Below, in pieces: positions 1 through 6,745 of a stretch of DNA of 9,137 nt. The translations under genes were made by a program, and so were the position numbers. The stretch covers positions 1 through 9,137 of the forward strand of contig CALMZT010000607.1 in assembly GCA_937870805.1 (NCBI GenBank), read 5' to 3'. The notes below the pieces were generated by a model, which saw only the letters and a list, made by a program, of their open reading frames with translations, ran no database searches and was not told where the DNA came from. How positions within the stretch are numbered: position 1 is the stretch's first letter; each line of letters opens with the position of its first letter. Source of the DNA: an uncultured Chloroflexota bacterium (lineage in GTDB: Bacteria; Chloroflexota; Anaerolineae; Aggregatilineales; Phototrophicaceae).

Positions 1-795
1 ATCAGCTTCACAGATTATCACTATCCGCGGCGCGACCCGGTCAAATTCGTAGGCTTTGACAACTACGTCAACGCTTTTGGCGACCAACTGATGTATCAAG
101 GCTTGCTGCGTGCCGCATACTTCACCCTGTTGTTCCTGCCAAGCACGATTTTTATCCCCTTATTTCTGGCAATCCTGCTTGACCGTGTTAAGAGTCCCCG
201 TATCGCCAGTATCTATAAAATCATTCTGCTGATACCTGCGGTCATTCCCGGACCCATGATTTTTGTCCTGTGGAAGTGGATGTACGATTTTGAGATTGGT
301 CCCATCAATCGCTTTCTGGTAGATGTGCTGCAAGTCTATAACTTTCGCAACGCACCGCAGTGGTTAGGCAATACACCGCTGGCGATTCCCGCCATCGCGC
401 TCATGGAAATCTGGTGGGGCTTAGGCTATCACACCATTTTCTTCCTTGCGGGGCTGGCGTCGATTCCCTATGAGTTGTTCGATGCCGCGAAGGTCGATGG
501 CGCGAACGAATGGAGTATGTTCTGGCACGTCACGCTGCCACGCTTGCGACCTATTATGCTGGTGCTGGTCGTGTTGCGCTTTGGCTCAGCAATGGCGGTG
601 ATTGACGAGTATCTGATTATGGGTGGCTTCAATCAAGCCCTACCGACTTATACCTGGACAGTCTATATGTGGCATCTCGCCTTCCAGCTTGGCGACTGGT
701 TCCAGGCATACGCGGCTGCCATTGGTTGGATTGGCGCGGGCGCGATGCTCGTCGTGGTCGCCGGACTGTTCTACGTTTTCCGCAATCAGGATTAA
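1..795 (+). CDS. ABC sugar transporter permease, MalF/UgpA type (5' end missing)
   Basis: This is one of the two membrane subunits of a CUT1-family ABC importer, which takes up sugars or related compounds through the inner membrane. The reading frame is open from base 1, so the gene starts outside the window; 264 residues remain. The first visible residues (ISFTDY, then FVGFDNYVNAF) match the segment after the first membrane helix in MalF-like proteins. The EAA loop that docks on the ATPase lies at about residues 156-184, with DAAKVDG at 161-167 and the TLPRLRP ending. Hydrophobic helices flank it on both sides. An internal ATG at base 91 is not the start, because conserved sequence precedes it. 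The next permease gene begins 11 bases after the stop, so the two are surely co-transcribed. Substrate cannot be read from the sequence; the binding protein and ATPase are not in the window. Confidence 0.93.
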   Translation: MSFTDYHYPRRDPVKFVGFDNYVNAFGDQLMYQGLLRAAYFTLLFLPSTIFIPLFLAILLDRVKSPRIASIYKIILLIPAVIPGPMIFVLWKWMYDFEIGPINRFLVDVLQVYNFRNAPQWLGNTPLAIPAIALMEIWWGLGYHTIFFLAGLASIPYELFDAAKVDGANEWSMFWHVTLPRLRPIMLVLVVLRFGSAMAVIDEYLIMGGFNQALPTYTWTVYMWHLAFQLGDWFQAYAAAIGWIGAGAMLVVVAGLFYVFRNQD

Positions 796-806
796 GAGAG
801 GGACTT

Positions 807-1694
807 ATGGATGCTGTCCAACAACGCGCTGCGGTGAATGTAAAAACAAGCACGCCGCGCAGACCTCGTTTGCGTATGAGCACCGTTTTGCTTCATGGGA
901 CGCTGATTATTTTCTGCCTGATCGTCATCCTGCCGCTGTTATGGGTGTTGTTGTTATCGTTTAAAACGCTGCCCGACGCTTACACCGGGACTTTTTGGCC
1001 GACCTCATGGGATTTCTCGCATTACAGCTATGTCTTTACCGCTATCCCCACGCTGATCTGGAACATGGGCAACAGCATTGTGGTCACGCTGTCAACTATC
1101 GTGTTGACGGTGATGTGCGCTGTCCCGGCTGGTTACGCCTTAGTCCATCTTAAAGTGCCGGGAAAGTTTCTGTTCGCCGGGCTGCTGGTCGGATCACTCT
1201 TTTTCCCCTCGCGCCTCATCTCGGTGATCGCCATTTTCGAGATCCAGGGTGAGCTTGGCTTGATTAACACGCTGCCGGGACTCATTTTGCCCTATGTCAC
1301 GCTGAATTTAGCGATCAGTACCCTGCTTATGCGTGGGATGTTCGAGCAAATTTCACCCGAAATTGGCGACGCCGCGCGCATTGACGGCGCTAGCACATGG
1401 AAGACCTTCTGGATGGTGATGGTTCCGTTGGTTAAAAATGGTATTGTCGTGCTGGTCATCGTGAACTTCGTCTCTGCGTGGGGAGAGTATCTGCTAGCGG
1501 TTACGTTGACGAACGATCAATCAGTACGAACCATGCCCGTTGTGCTGGCAAGCGCGTTCGGCGGCTTGGGTGCATGGGCGTGGCCCCGTATCGCTGCTGT
1601 GTACGTGATGGTGATTACGCCGGGCATTATCATCTTCGCCTTTGCCCAACGCTGGTACATGAAGGGGCTGTTGGAAGGCGCGCTGAAGTTCTAA
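807..1694 (+). CDS. ABC sugar transporter permease, MalG/UgpE type
   Basis: This is the partner permease of the upstream gene; the two form the heterodimeric channel of a CUT1 importer. The protein has 295 residues, a normal length for this family. I place the start at ATG 807, preceded by a gagaggg Shine-Dalgarno stretch at 797-803; the frame stays open upstream to 669, but that part overlaps the previous gene and is not MalG-like. A short basic cytoplasmic N-terminus (residues 1-23) leads into helix 1 at about 30-51. Further helices lie near 84-110, 120-147, 157-175, 212-232 and 262-281. The EAA loop is at about 183-208, with DAARIDGAS and the MVPL ending. The C-terminus QRWYMKGLLEGALKF is typical of the family. 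Membership is secure; the transported compound is unknown. Confidence 0.95.
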   Translation: MDAVQQRAAVNVKTSTPRRPRLRMSTVLLHGTLIIFCLIVILPLLWVLLLSFKTLPDAYTGTFWPTSWDFSHYSYVFTAIPTLIWNMGNSIVVTLSTIVLTVMCAVPAGYALVHLKVPGKFLFAGLLVGSLFFPSRLISVIAIFEIQGELGLINTLPGLILPYVTLNLAISTLLMRGMFEQISPEIGDAARIDGASTWKTFWMVMVPLVKNGIVVLVIVNFVSAWGEYLLAVTLTNDQSVRTMPVVLASAFGGLGAWAWPRIAAVYVMVITPGIIIFAFAQRWYMKGLLEGALKF

Positions 1695-1700
1695 CAAGAC

Positions 1701-1820
1701 ACCCCTCCCTAAATCCCTCCCCACTACGTAGAGAGGGACTTGGAAACACGAACATCTCTGTTTTACCCCCTCTCTCCCTAAGCGAAGCGATGGCGGGCGA
1801 GAGGGTTGGGGAGAGGGGTT
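1701..1820 (+). repeat. GC-rich hairpin repeat, copy A
   Basis: This block fills the gap between the permease and peptidase genes. Its ends are loosely inverted (acccctccc at 1701-1709, gagaggggt at 1811-1819). An inner stem pairs 1768-1778 with 1795-1805, 10 of 11 positions matching, around the motif ccctaagcgaagcga. The same motif and layout recur at 4403-4516, and shorter relatives lie at 3347-3403 and 7233-7287. The block ends 29 bases before the peptidase start. It has no T-tract, so it is a REP-like dispersed element rather than a standard terminator. It could still stabilise the upstream message or reduce read-through. Confidence 0.75.
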
Positions 1821-1848
1821 GTCTGCAACGCATGAAAGGTCATAACCT

Positions 1849-3141
1849 GTGGTTGCCCAAACCAATCTCCACACGGCGGTAGAGCAGTGGGTCAGCGAAC
1901 ACGCCGAAGAGGTGCTGCAATTGACGGAGGCGTTGATTCGCTTCCAGAGTGAACAGCGCGTGCCGACTGGATGGGAAAAAGATTGCCAGATGTTCGTCGC
2001 CGACACGCTGCGTGGAATGAATCTGGAACTGGACATTTTTGAGCCGTCAGAAGTGGCGGGCTTCGCCGCGCATCCTGCTTACTGGCACGGGCGCGATTAC
2101 AGCAATCGCCCCAATGTCGTCGGTATCTGGCGCGGCACGCACTCCAAAGACGCGCGTTCGCTGATGTTTTCCAGTCATGTCGATGTCGTGGCGGGCTTAG
2201 AAGGTGGACGCTTTCCGCCGTTCAGTCCCGTGCGGCAGGGCGACAAACTCTACGGGCGCGGCTCAAATGATATGAAAGGTGGGTTGGCTGCCAGCATCAT
2301 GGCGGTGCGCTGTTTGCAGGAACTCGGCGTGCGGCTGCAAGGCGATGTCTACGTTGAAAGCGTGGTTGATGAAGAAATGGGCGGCTCGAACGGCACGCTG
2401 GCGTCACGGCTACGTGGGCATAACGCCAGCGCGTGTATTGTGCCTGAGCCGAATGGCATGATGGTTTCGCCAGCCCATCGCGGCGGCGGCATGTGGGACA
2501 TCACCATCAAAGGGTCGCCGGGAATGCCGTTTGGCGCGTCAGGGCTGATAAACCCCGCTTACGGTATTGGACACCTGATCGTCGCTATCGAAAAGTGGGA
2601 GCAGGCGCGCAACCAACGCCTGACTCCACATCCGCTGTACACCTCAACGCCCGGCTTGCCCGTCGTGCTCAGCCGCATCAGCGCGGGCGATTTTGAACCG
2701 GGCACAGGCAACAGCGTGCCGAGCAAAGCCGAACTCGAAGTCTGGGCAGAAGTCTATCCGGGCACAACGCTGGATGACCTGTACAACGACTTGATTGGCT
2801 ATCTCAAGCAGGTTGCAGAACAAACGCCGGTGATTCAGCAGTGCGAAATGGAAATCACGCAGGTCATTCGTTTTCTGCCGGGCAGCGAGATTCCTGTCGA
2901 TCACCCGCTTGTCCAGACCGTCAGCCGCCTCTATGAGCAAGTCGTCAGCCAGCCGCCGCAAATACGCGGTGCGCCATTTGCCTGCGACGTGTACATTTTC
3001 AACTTGTACAGCCCAACACCCTGCGTCATTCTCGGACCACGCGGCGCAAACGCCCATGCCACTGACGAATGGGTCATGATCGAAGACCTGATCGCGCTGA
3101 CCAAAATTTTCGCCTTAACCGCCACCGATTGGTGTAAATAG
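1849..3141 (+). CDS. M20 family metallopeptidase / deacylase (ArgE/DapE/CPG2-like)
   Basis: This is a cytoplasmic two-metal hydrolase that cuts peptide or N-acyl bonds, 430 residues. Visible motifs are SSHVDVV with His110 and Asp112, GRGSNDMKGG with bridging Asp141, DEEMGG with catalytic Glu175 and metal ligand Glu176, VPEPNG with Glu200, and NAHATDEWV with the last metal ligand His403. The metal site therefore looks complete. The dimerisation insert spans roughly residues 215-330. In many relatives a His in this insert reaches the partner's active site (GxxxH after the second strand); here that position is Met226. The start is GTG 1849: an in-frame TAA sits at 1843-1845, and gaaagg at 1834-1839 gives a suitable ribosome site. 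The position after two CUT1 permease genes suggests that it acts on the imported compound. ArgE, DapE or carboxypeptidase G2-like activity cannot be told apart from sequence alone. Confidence 0.9.
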   Translation: MVAQTNLHTAVEQWVSEHAEEVLQLTEALIRFQSEQRVPTGWEKDCQMFVADTLRGMNLELDIFEPSEVAGFAAHPAYWHGRDYSNRPNVVGIWRGTHSKDARSLMFSSHVDVVAGLEGGRFPPFSPVRQGDKLYGRGSNDMKGGLAASIMAVRCLQELGVRLQGDVYVESVVDEEMGGSNGTLASRLRGHNASACIVPEPNGMMVSPAHRGGGMWDITIKGSPGMPFGASGLINPAYGIGHLIVAIEKWEQARNQRLTPHPLYTSTPGLPVVLSRISAGDFEPGTGNSVPSKAELEVWAEVYPGTTLDDLYNDLIGYLKQVAEQTPVIQQCEMEITQVIRFLPGSEIPVDHPLVQTVSRLYEQVVSQPPQIRGAPFACDVYIFNLYSPTPCVILGPRGANAHATDEWVMIEDLIALTKIFALTATDWCK

Positions 3142-3146
3142 TTAAC

Positions 3147-3223
3147 AGCTGACGTTACGCACCGTGAACCTGTGAACAAGGGGTTTAAACCCCTTGTTCG
3201 AGCTAAGCCTGCGTAACATCAGT
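3147..3223 (+). repeat. MITE-like palindromic element, copy 1
   Basis: This 77 bp element begins 5 bases after the peptidase stop codon. Its inverted ends are ctgacgttacgca (3149-3161) and tgcgtaacatcag (3210-3222), matching at 12 of 13 positions. The centre, 3174-3199, is a perfect 26 bp palindrome around TTTAAA. The hexamer gttaac flanks it on both sides (3141-3146, 3222-3227). A second copy at 6511-6587 has the same length and differs at 6 of 77 positions; a third, more distant copy is at 8073-8148. It has no coding capacity, so if mobile it would depend on a transposase elsewhere. No T-tract follows the palindrome. Confidence 0.8.
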
Positions 3224-3247
3224 TAACAGTTTTCAGTTTTCAGCAAT
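3220..3247 (+). repeat. Degenerate heptamer array (cagtttt type), four units
   Basis: Four adjacent seven-base units read cagttaa, cagtttt, cagtttt, cagcaat; a further isolated cagtttt follows three bases later (3250-3256). The array overlaps the right end of the palindromic element. Heptamer arrays of this kind are known from cyanobacteria as STRR sequences; the parallel here is by form only. A second four-unit heptamer array lies at 8246-8273. Confidence 0.6.
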
Positions 3248-3343
3248 GTCAGTTTTACTTAAGCTGTTTAAATAAAGACGGTGTGCGTACAAGGGTGGAT
3301 ATTTAATTTCGACTTATCGAGTATGTCCAACGAGGCGAGTCTA
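3248..3343. other. Spacer without recognised content
   Basis: This AT-richer stretch sits between the repeats downstream of the peptidase gene. I see no open frame of note, no promoter I would defend, and no clear inverted repeat. Confidence 0.5.
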
Positions 3344-3346
3344 AAG

Positions 3347-3412
3347 CCCCTCTCCATGTGTCGATAGCGCCTCTATCACCAACGTTTTAAAAATGGAGAG
3401 GGGTTGGGGTGA
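3347..3412 (+). repeat. GC-rich hairpin repeat, copy B (diverged)
   Basis: An 11 bp perfect stem pairs cccctctccat (3347-3357) with atggagagggg (3393-3403), enclosing a 35-base loop. The right arm continues as ggttggggtgagg, as in the other copies. The central ccctaagcg motif of copies A and C is absent. It lies about 150 bases before the dehydrogenase start and has no T-tract. Confidence 0.6.
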
Positions 3413-3447
3413 GGTTGAACGCGAACAATTGCCTACTCCATATATCT

Positions 3448-3538
3448 CTCGGTGCTCTCGGCGTCTCGATGGTTCAATCTTTCCTTTTGTCTTGTCTCTC
3501 TTGTTTTAACTTGGCGTTCTTGGCGTCTTGGCGGTTAA
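3448..3538 (+). repeat. Diverged 29-base duplication (cttggcg type)
   Basis: Two 29-base copies, 3448-3476 and 3510-3538, match at 21 of 29 positions, and most of the differences are C/T transitions. The second copy itself repeats cttggcg several times. It ends 25 bases before the dehydrogenase start. Similar cttggcgtcttggcgg strings occur between genes in many bacterial genomes, as far as I recall; no function is known to me. The sequence could lie within the 5' untranslated region of the next gene. Confidence 0.5.
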
Positions 3539-3563
3539 CTGTATTTATGAGGAAATTTCAATC

Positions 3564-4358
3564 ATGGATTTAGAACTCAAAGGCAAAGTCGCGGCGATCA
3601 CAGGCGGCAGCGAAGGGATTGGTTTAGCGGTTGCCGAAGCACTGGCACGCGAAGGCGTTCACATTGCCTTATGCGCCCGTAACGGCGAACGAACTGCCGC
3701 CGAAGCCGAGCGAATCGCCCGCCAATATGGTGTCACAGCCCTCGGAATGCACGTTGATGTGACCAAGCCTGAAGACATTGCGGACTTTGTGTCACAGATT
3801 GAAAACACTTTCGGCGGCGCGGACATCCTGATTAACAACGCGGGCACAGGCACAAACGAAACCATTCTCGACGCGCCCGATGATCGCTGGCAGTATTATT
3901 GGGATTTGCATGTGATGGCAGCCGTGCGTCTCTCGCGCAGCCTCGCACCCATGATGAAACAGCGCGGCGGGGGCGTGATCCTCAACAATGCGTCGATCTG
4001 CGCGACACAGCCGATGGGGCATGAACCGATCTACAACACCACCAAAGCCGCGCTCGTGATGTTCTCAAAATGCCTGGCAAATGAACTCATCCCCTTCAAC
4101 ATTCGTGTCAATGCCATCAATCCGGGGTTAATCATGACTGCTGGCTGGACAGTCCACGCCGAGAAGATCACCGAAGGAACAGGCAGAACCGCGATGGATT
4201 TCCTCAGCGACGTTGCGAAGGAACATGCGCCCATCGCACGCTTTGCCACCGCCGAAGAACTCGCCAACTTCTTCATTTTCCTCTGCTCACCAAAAGCCAG
4301 TTACTGCGTCGGTTCTTCGTACTATGTCGATGGCGGCTGGCTCAAAGTGGTGACGTAA
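3564..4358 (+). CDS. Short-chain dehydrogenase/reductase (classical SDR, FabG-like)
   Basis: This is a cytoplasmic NAD(P)-dependent oxidoreductase of the classical SDR family, 264 residues, normal in length. The cofactor motif TGGSEGIG is at 13-20, DVT at 65-67 and NNAG at 91-94. Catalytic residues are Ser144 in NNASICA, and Tyr157 and Lys161 in YNTTK. Arg39 after the second strand (CARN) favours NADP(H). The Asn of the catalytic tetrad appears to be replaced by His115 (WDLHVMAA). The NPG motif (186-188) and C-terminal YVDGGW are intact. The start ATG 3564 has gagga ten bases upstream; the open frame extends to a TTG at 3528, but those codons fall in a repeat. The substrate is unknown. It lies 422 bases after the peptidase, so it may be a separate unit. 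Confidence 0.92.
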   Translation: MDLELKGKVAAITGGSEGIGLAVAEALAREGVHIALCARNGERTAAEAERIARQYGVTALGMHVDVTKPEDIADFVSQIENTFGGADILINNAGTGTNETILDAPDDRWQYYWDLHVMAAVRLSRSLAPMMKQRGGGVILNNASICATQPMGHEPIYNTTKAALVMFSKCLANELIPFNIRVNAINPGLIMTAGWTVHAEKITEGTGRTAMDFLSDVAKEHAPIARFATAEELANFFIFLCSPKASYCVGSSYYVDGGWLKVVT

Positions 4359-4365
4359 CTCGTAG

Positions 4366-4387
4366 GGGACGACCAACGTGTCGTCCC
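4366..4387 (+). repeat. Short perfect hairpin after the SDR gene
   Basis: An 8 bp perfect stem (gggacgac / gtcgtccc) with a six-base loop begins 7 bases after the stop codon. It is followed by gcgcaaaaac rather than a T-run, so it is not a canonical intrinsic terminator. It may protect the 3' end of the message, or be a small dispersed palindrome. Confidence 0.55.
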
Positions 4388-4402
4388 GCGCAAAAACTCT
4401 CT

Positions 4403-4516
4403 ACACCCCACTCTACATCCCTCCCCATATCTGGAGCAGGGCTTCAAGGCAGCCGTTTTGGGCTTGCTCCCTTTCTCCCTAAGCGCAGCGACGGGGAAAG
4501 GGCTGGGGATAGGGGT
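4403..4516 (+). repeat. GC-rich hairpin repeat, copy C
   Basis: This copy has the same plan as 1701-1820. A loosely inverted outer pair runs from acacccca to gataggggt. The inner stem pairs 4469-4478 with 4493-4502 (10 pairs, one of them T-G) around ccctaagcgcagcga. A second inverted pair inside it, ggagcagggc and gcttgctccc, makes the fold more complex than in copy A. Confidence 0.7.
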
Positions 4517-4729
4517 AAAATCCCTTTTCACAGACAAATTAGAGAATAATGCACACCCCTCAAATAACTCGTAGCAACTTCCTCGCAAATGGACTCTGAT
4601 GGTCTGCGATAAGGAACGTGCAGAATAGGCTTTAATCTGATACCGTTATCATGACAGTATCGCACCATCTGTGATGCGCGGGTTTTGTATTGCCCTCTTT
4701 CGTTAGCTGTCCCCATAGGATTCTCATTC
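4517..4729. other. Upstream region of the ABC exporter gene; possible transposase remnant on the minus strand
   Basis: This stretch should hold the exporter promoter, but I cannot point to a convincing -35/-10 pair. An imperfect 23 bp dyad lies at 4639-4661 (gatac ... gtatc, centre at 4650). On the minus strand a 67-codon frame (4731 down to 4528) contains YKTRASQMVRYCHDNGIRL, faintly like the C-terminal part of IS5/IS1182-type transposases (RYCxxxGIRLSGP). It lacks the rest of any such protein, so it is at best a relic and may be chance. Confidence 0.3.
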
Positions 4730-6463
4730 ATGCAATCGCTCCGTAAACTGCTGCCCTATTTGTATGCTTATCGTTGGTACATGCTGGTGGTCGTCCTCGC
4801 GTCTGCGGGGATTACCGCGATGAATCTGGTGAACCCCTGGCTTGTCCGTGAACTCATCCAGATCATTCGTGTCGAAACGCCCGATAACGCGATGAACCGT
4901 GTGATCGTGCTGGGGCTGGGACTGGTGGTGATCTTTATTGTGCGCGCCATCTGTCGCTATCTGTATGCCTATCTTGCGCACGTCATGGCGTACAGTTTTG
5001 TCAACGACCTTCGCGTCGCGCTTTACGATCATTTGCAGCGGCTGTCTGCCCGTTTTTTCTCTGAGCATCAAACGGGGGAACTGCTGAAACGGGTCATCAC
5101 CGATACACGCGACATCGAGCCGCTGTTCGCGCATTATATTCCTGACATGACAGTCAACGTTCTGCTGTTGATTGGCGTCGGCATCATCCTGTTCAACCTG
5201 AACGCCACGCTGGCGCTGCTGACGTTACTGCCCATGCCGCTGCTGCTGTTGAGTAACCTGTTCCTGGGCAAACGGATGCGCATGGCGCTGCGCGACGCCT
5301 CGAACCGACTGGGTAAATTAACGGGCATGGTTCAGGATAATCTGGTGGGGATTAAAGAAATTCAACTCTTCACGCAGGAACAGCGTGAGCATGATCGTAT
5401 CAGTGTCGCGTCATCTGATACCACGCGCACGTTATTGTTCGGGTTGAAAATGCAGGCAATTCTCTCCCCGTCGATTGAACTGCTCACCTCAACGGGGCTG
5501 GTCATTGTCGTTTTGTTCGGTGGACAGGCAGCGCTCAACGGAACAATGCCTGTCGAAGATTTGGTAGCGTTTGTGCTCTATCTGGGTATTTTCTACCAGC
5601 CGATCACGCTCCTGACGCAGATGAACGAAATGCTCCATGTCGCGCTCACGGGTGCCGAGCATGTGGTCGAGGTGCTGGATATTCAACCGGACGTGGACGA
5701 TACTCCTGGTCGCATTGATCCGGGGCGTTTGGTTGGAGAAGTCGAGTTCAAAAATGTTTGCTTTGAATACAACGAACACGTCCCAACAGTGAACGATGTT
5801 TCCTTTAAAGTCAAACCCGGTCAAATGCTGGCGCTGGCAGGGACAACAGGCGCAGGGAAAACGACCATTGCCAGCCTGCTGCCGCGTTTTTATGACATCG
5901 CCTCCGGCAGCATCACCATTGACGGGATTGATGTACGTACCATGTGCATCAGCGGGCTGCGCCGCAATATCAGCATGGTATTGCAGGATGTGTTTCTGTT
6001 TAACGGCACGATCATGGACAACATTCGCTACGGCAATTTGAACGCCAGCGATGAAGAGATTATTCGGGCGTCAAAAGCGGCGCGGGCGCATGACTTCATT
6101 ATGGCACTGCCTGAAGGCTACGACACACAAATCGGCGAGCGCGGCGTGAAACTTTCTGGTGGGCAAAAGCAGCGGCTTGCCATCGCCCGCGCCGTGCTGA
6201 AGGATGCGCCTATTCTGATTCTGGATGAAGCGACGTCAGCGGTAGATACTGAGACGGAAGCCGAAATTCAGGAAGCCCTCAACGAGTTGATGAAGGGCAG
6301 AACATCAATCGTCATTGCCCATCGGCTCTCGACGATTAAACATGCTGACCTTATTCTTGTCTTAGAGGCAGGGCGGATTATCGAACGGGGTCGGCACAAA
6401 GACCTGATTTACGGCAGCGGACGCTACCAGCGGCTGCACGAAGCCCATGTGCGTTTAAACTAG
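4730..6463 (+). CDS. ABC exporter half-transporter, fused membrane and ATPase domains (MsbA/LmrA/MdlB-like)
   Basis: This 577-residue protein carries one six-helix exporter domain followed by one ATPase domain, so it should work as a homodimer or with a partner, pushing lipids, drugs or peptides outward. The membrane part covers about residues 1-310. The ATPase has A-loop Tyr347, Walker A GTTGAGKTT (371-379), Q-loop Gln419, signature LSGGQ (475-479), Walker B ILILDE with catalytic Glu500, and switch His531 in IAHRLSTI. All motifs are canonical, so both sites of a homodimer should be active. The start ATG 4730 has agga nine bases upstream; the frame is open to 4685, but those codons have no family likeness. 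No second half-transporter gene is adjacent, which favours a homodimer. The substrate is unknown. Confidence 0.95.
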   Translation: MQSLRKLLPYLYAYRWYMLVVVLASAGITAMNLVNPWLVRELIQIIRVETPDNAMNRVIVLGLGLVVIFIVRAICRYLYAYLAHVMAYSFVNDLRVALYDHLQRLSARFFSEHQTGELLKRVITDTRDIEPLFAHYIPDMTVNVLLLIGVGIILFNLNATLALLTLLPMPLLLLSNLFLGKRMRMALRDASNRLGKLTGMVQDNLVGIKEIQLFTQEQREHDRISVASSDTTRTLLFGLKMQAILSPSIELLTSTGLVIVVLFGGQAALNGTMPVEDLVAFVLYLGIFYQPITLLTQMNEMLHVALTGAEHVVEVLDIQPDVDDTPGRIDPGRLVGEVEFKNVCFEYNEHVPTVNDVSFKVKPGQMLALAGTTGAGKTTIASLLPRFYDIASGSITIDGIDVRTMCISGLRRNISMVLQDVFLFNGTIMDNIRYGNLNASDEEIIRASKAARAHDFIMALPEGYDTQIGERGVKLSGGQKQRLAIARAVLKDAPILILDEATSAVDTETEAEIQEALNELMKGRTSIVIAHRLSTIKHADLILVLEAGRIIERGRHKDLIYGSGRYQRLHEAHVRLN

Positions 6464-6510
6464 CACAACGTCCCTGTAACAGCAGTCTTTACGCTCTTTG
6501 ATAAATGAAT

Positions 6511-6587
6511 AGCTGACATGACGCACTCTGAACCTGTGAACAAGGGGTTTAAACCCCTTGTTCGAGATAAGCCTGTGTAACATCAGT
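6511..6587 (+). repeat. MITE-like palindromic element, copy 2
   Basis: This copy has the same length and orientation as the one at 3147-3223, with 71 of 77 bases identical. The 26 bp TTTAAA-centred palindrome (6538-6563) is unchanged, while most of the differences fall in the ends, where only 9 of 13 inverted positions still match. Preservation of the palindrome with decay of the ends suggests that the core is the part under selection, or that the copy is no longer mobile. It starts 47 bases after the exporter stop codon. Confidence 0.8.
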
Positions 6588-6606
6588 GAATAAAGAGATA
6601 AAACAC

Positions 6607-6711
6607 GACCCGAAACACTTTTTCTGTTCACTTCAGTGAACGTGGTACTTCGGTAGCCGGACACTTTAGTGTCTGGCGGGATAGCCGCATTAAATAACCT
6701 GAATTCGGGTT
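6607..6711 (+). ncRNA. Candidate structured RNA or nested palindrome block (unassigned)
   Basis: An outer 8-pair stem joins 6607-6614 with 6704-6711 (gacccgaa / ttcgggtt, one G-T pair). Inside are a 6 bp hairpin gttcac-ttca-gtgaac (6626-6641), a small ttcg-capped hairpin (6646-6655), and a 9-pair hairpin 6656-6664 with 6669-6677 capped by ttta. The last 16 bases can also fold alone as aacctg-aatt-cgggtt (6696-6711), competing with the outer stem. An intrinsic terminator lies 35 bases downstream. I do not recognise a known RNA family; it does not fit the TPP, FMN, cobalamin or c-di-GMP consensus that I recall. A REP-like repeat cluster is the main alternative. The strand is assumed from the terminator. 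Confidence 0.35.
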
Positions 6712-6745
6712 AAACATGATAGACACTGTGTTTGCGTACTCGCAG

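Noticed and set aside
669..806. Upstream extension of the second permease frame
   Set aside because: It overlaps the end of the first permease, is Arg/Trp-rich and unlike MalG, while ATG 807 has a good ribosome site.
1521..2036. Minus-strand frame of 171 codons
   Set aside because: It lies opposite the permease end, the repeat and the peptidase start, has low-complexity composition and no recognisable motif.
2644..3057. Minus-strand frame of 137 codons inside the peptidase gene
   Set aside because: The + strand here encodes conserved M20 sequence including the last metal ligand, so this frame is a shadow.
3174..3199. Palindrome after the peptidase gene as an intrinsic terminator
   Set aside because: No T-run follows the stem, and the same palindrome recurs as part of a dispersed element.
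4724..5134. Minus-strand frame of 136 codons over the exporter start
   Set aside because: It is antisense to a clear ABC exporter membrane domain and has no family features.
6607..6711. Known riboswitch classes
   Set aside because: The conserved core sequences of the TPP, FMN, cobalamin and c-di-GMP types that I can recall are not present.
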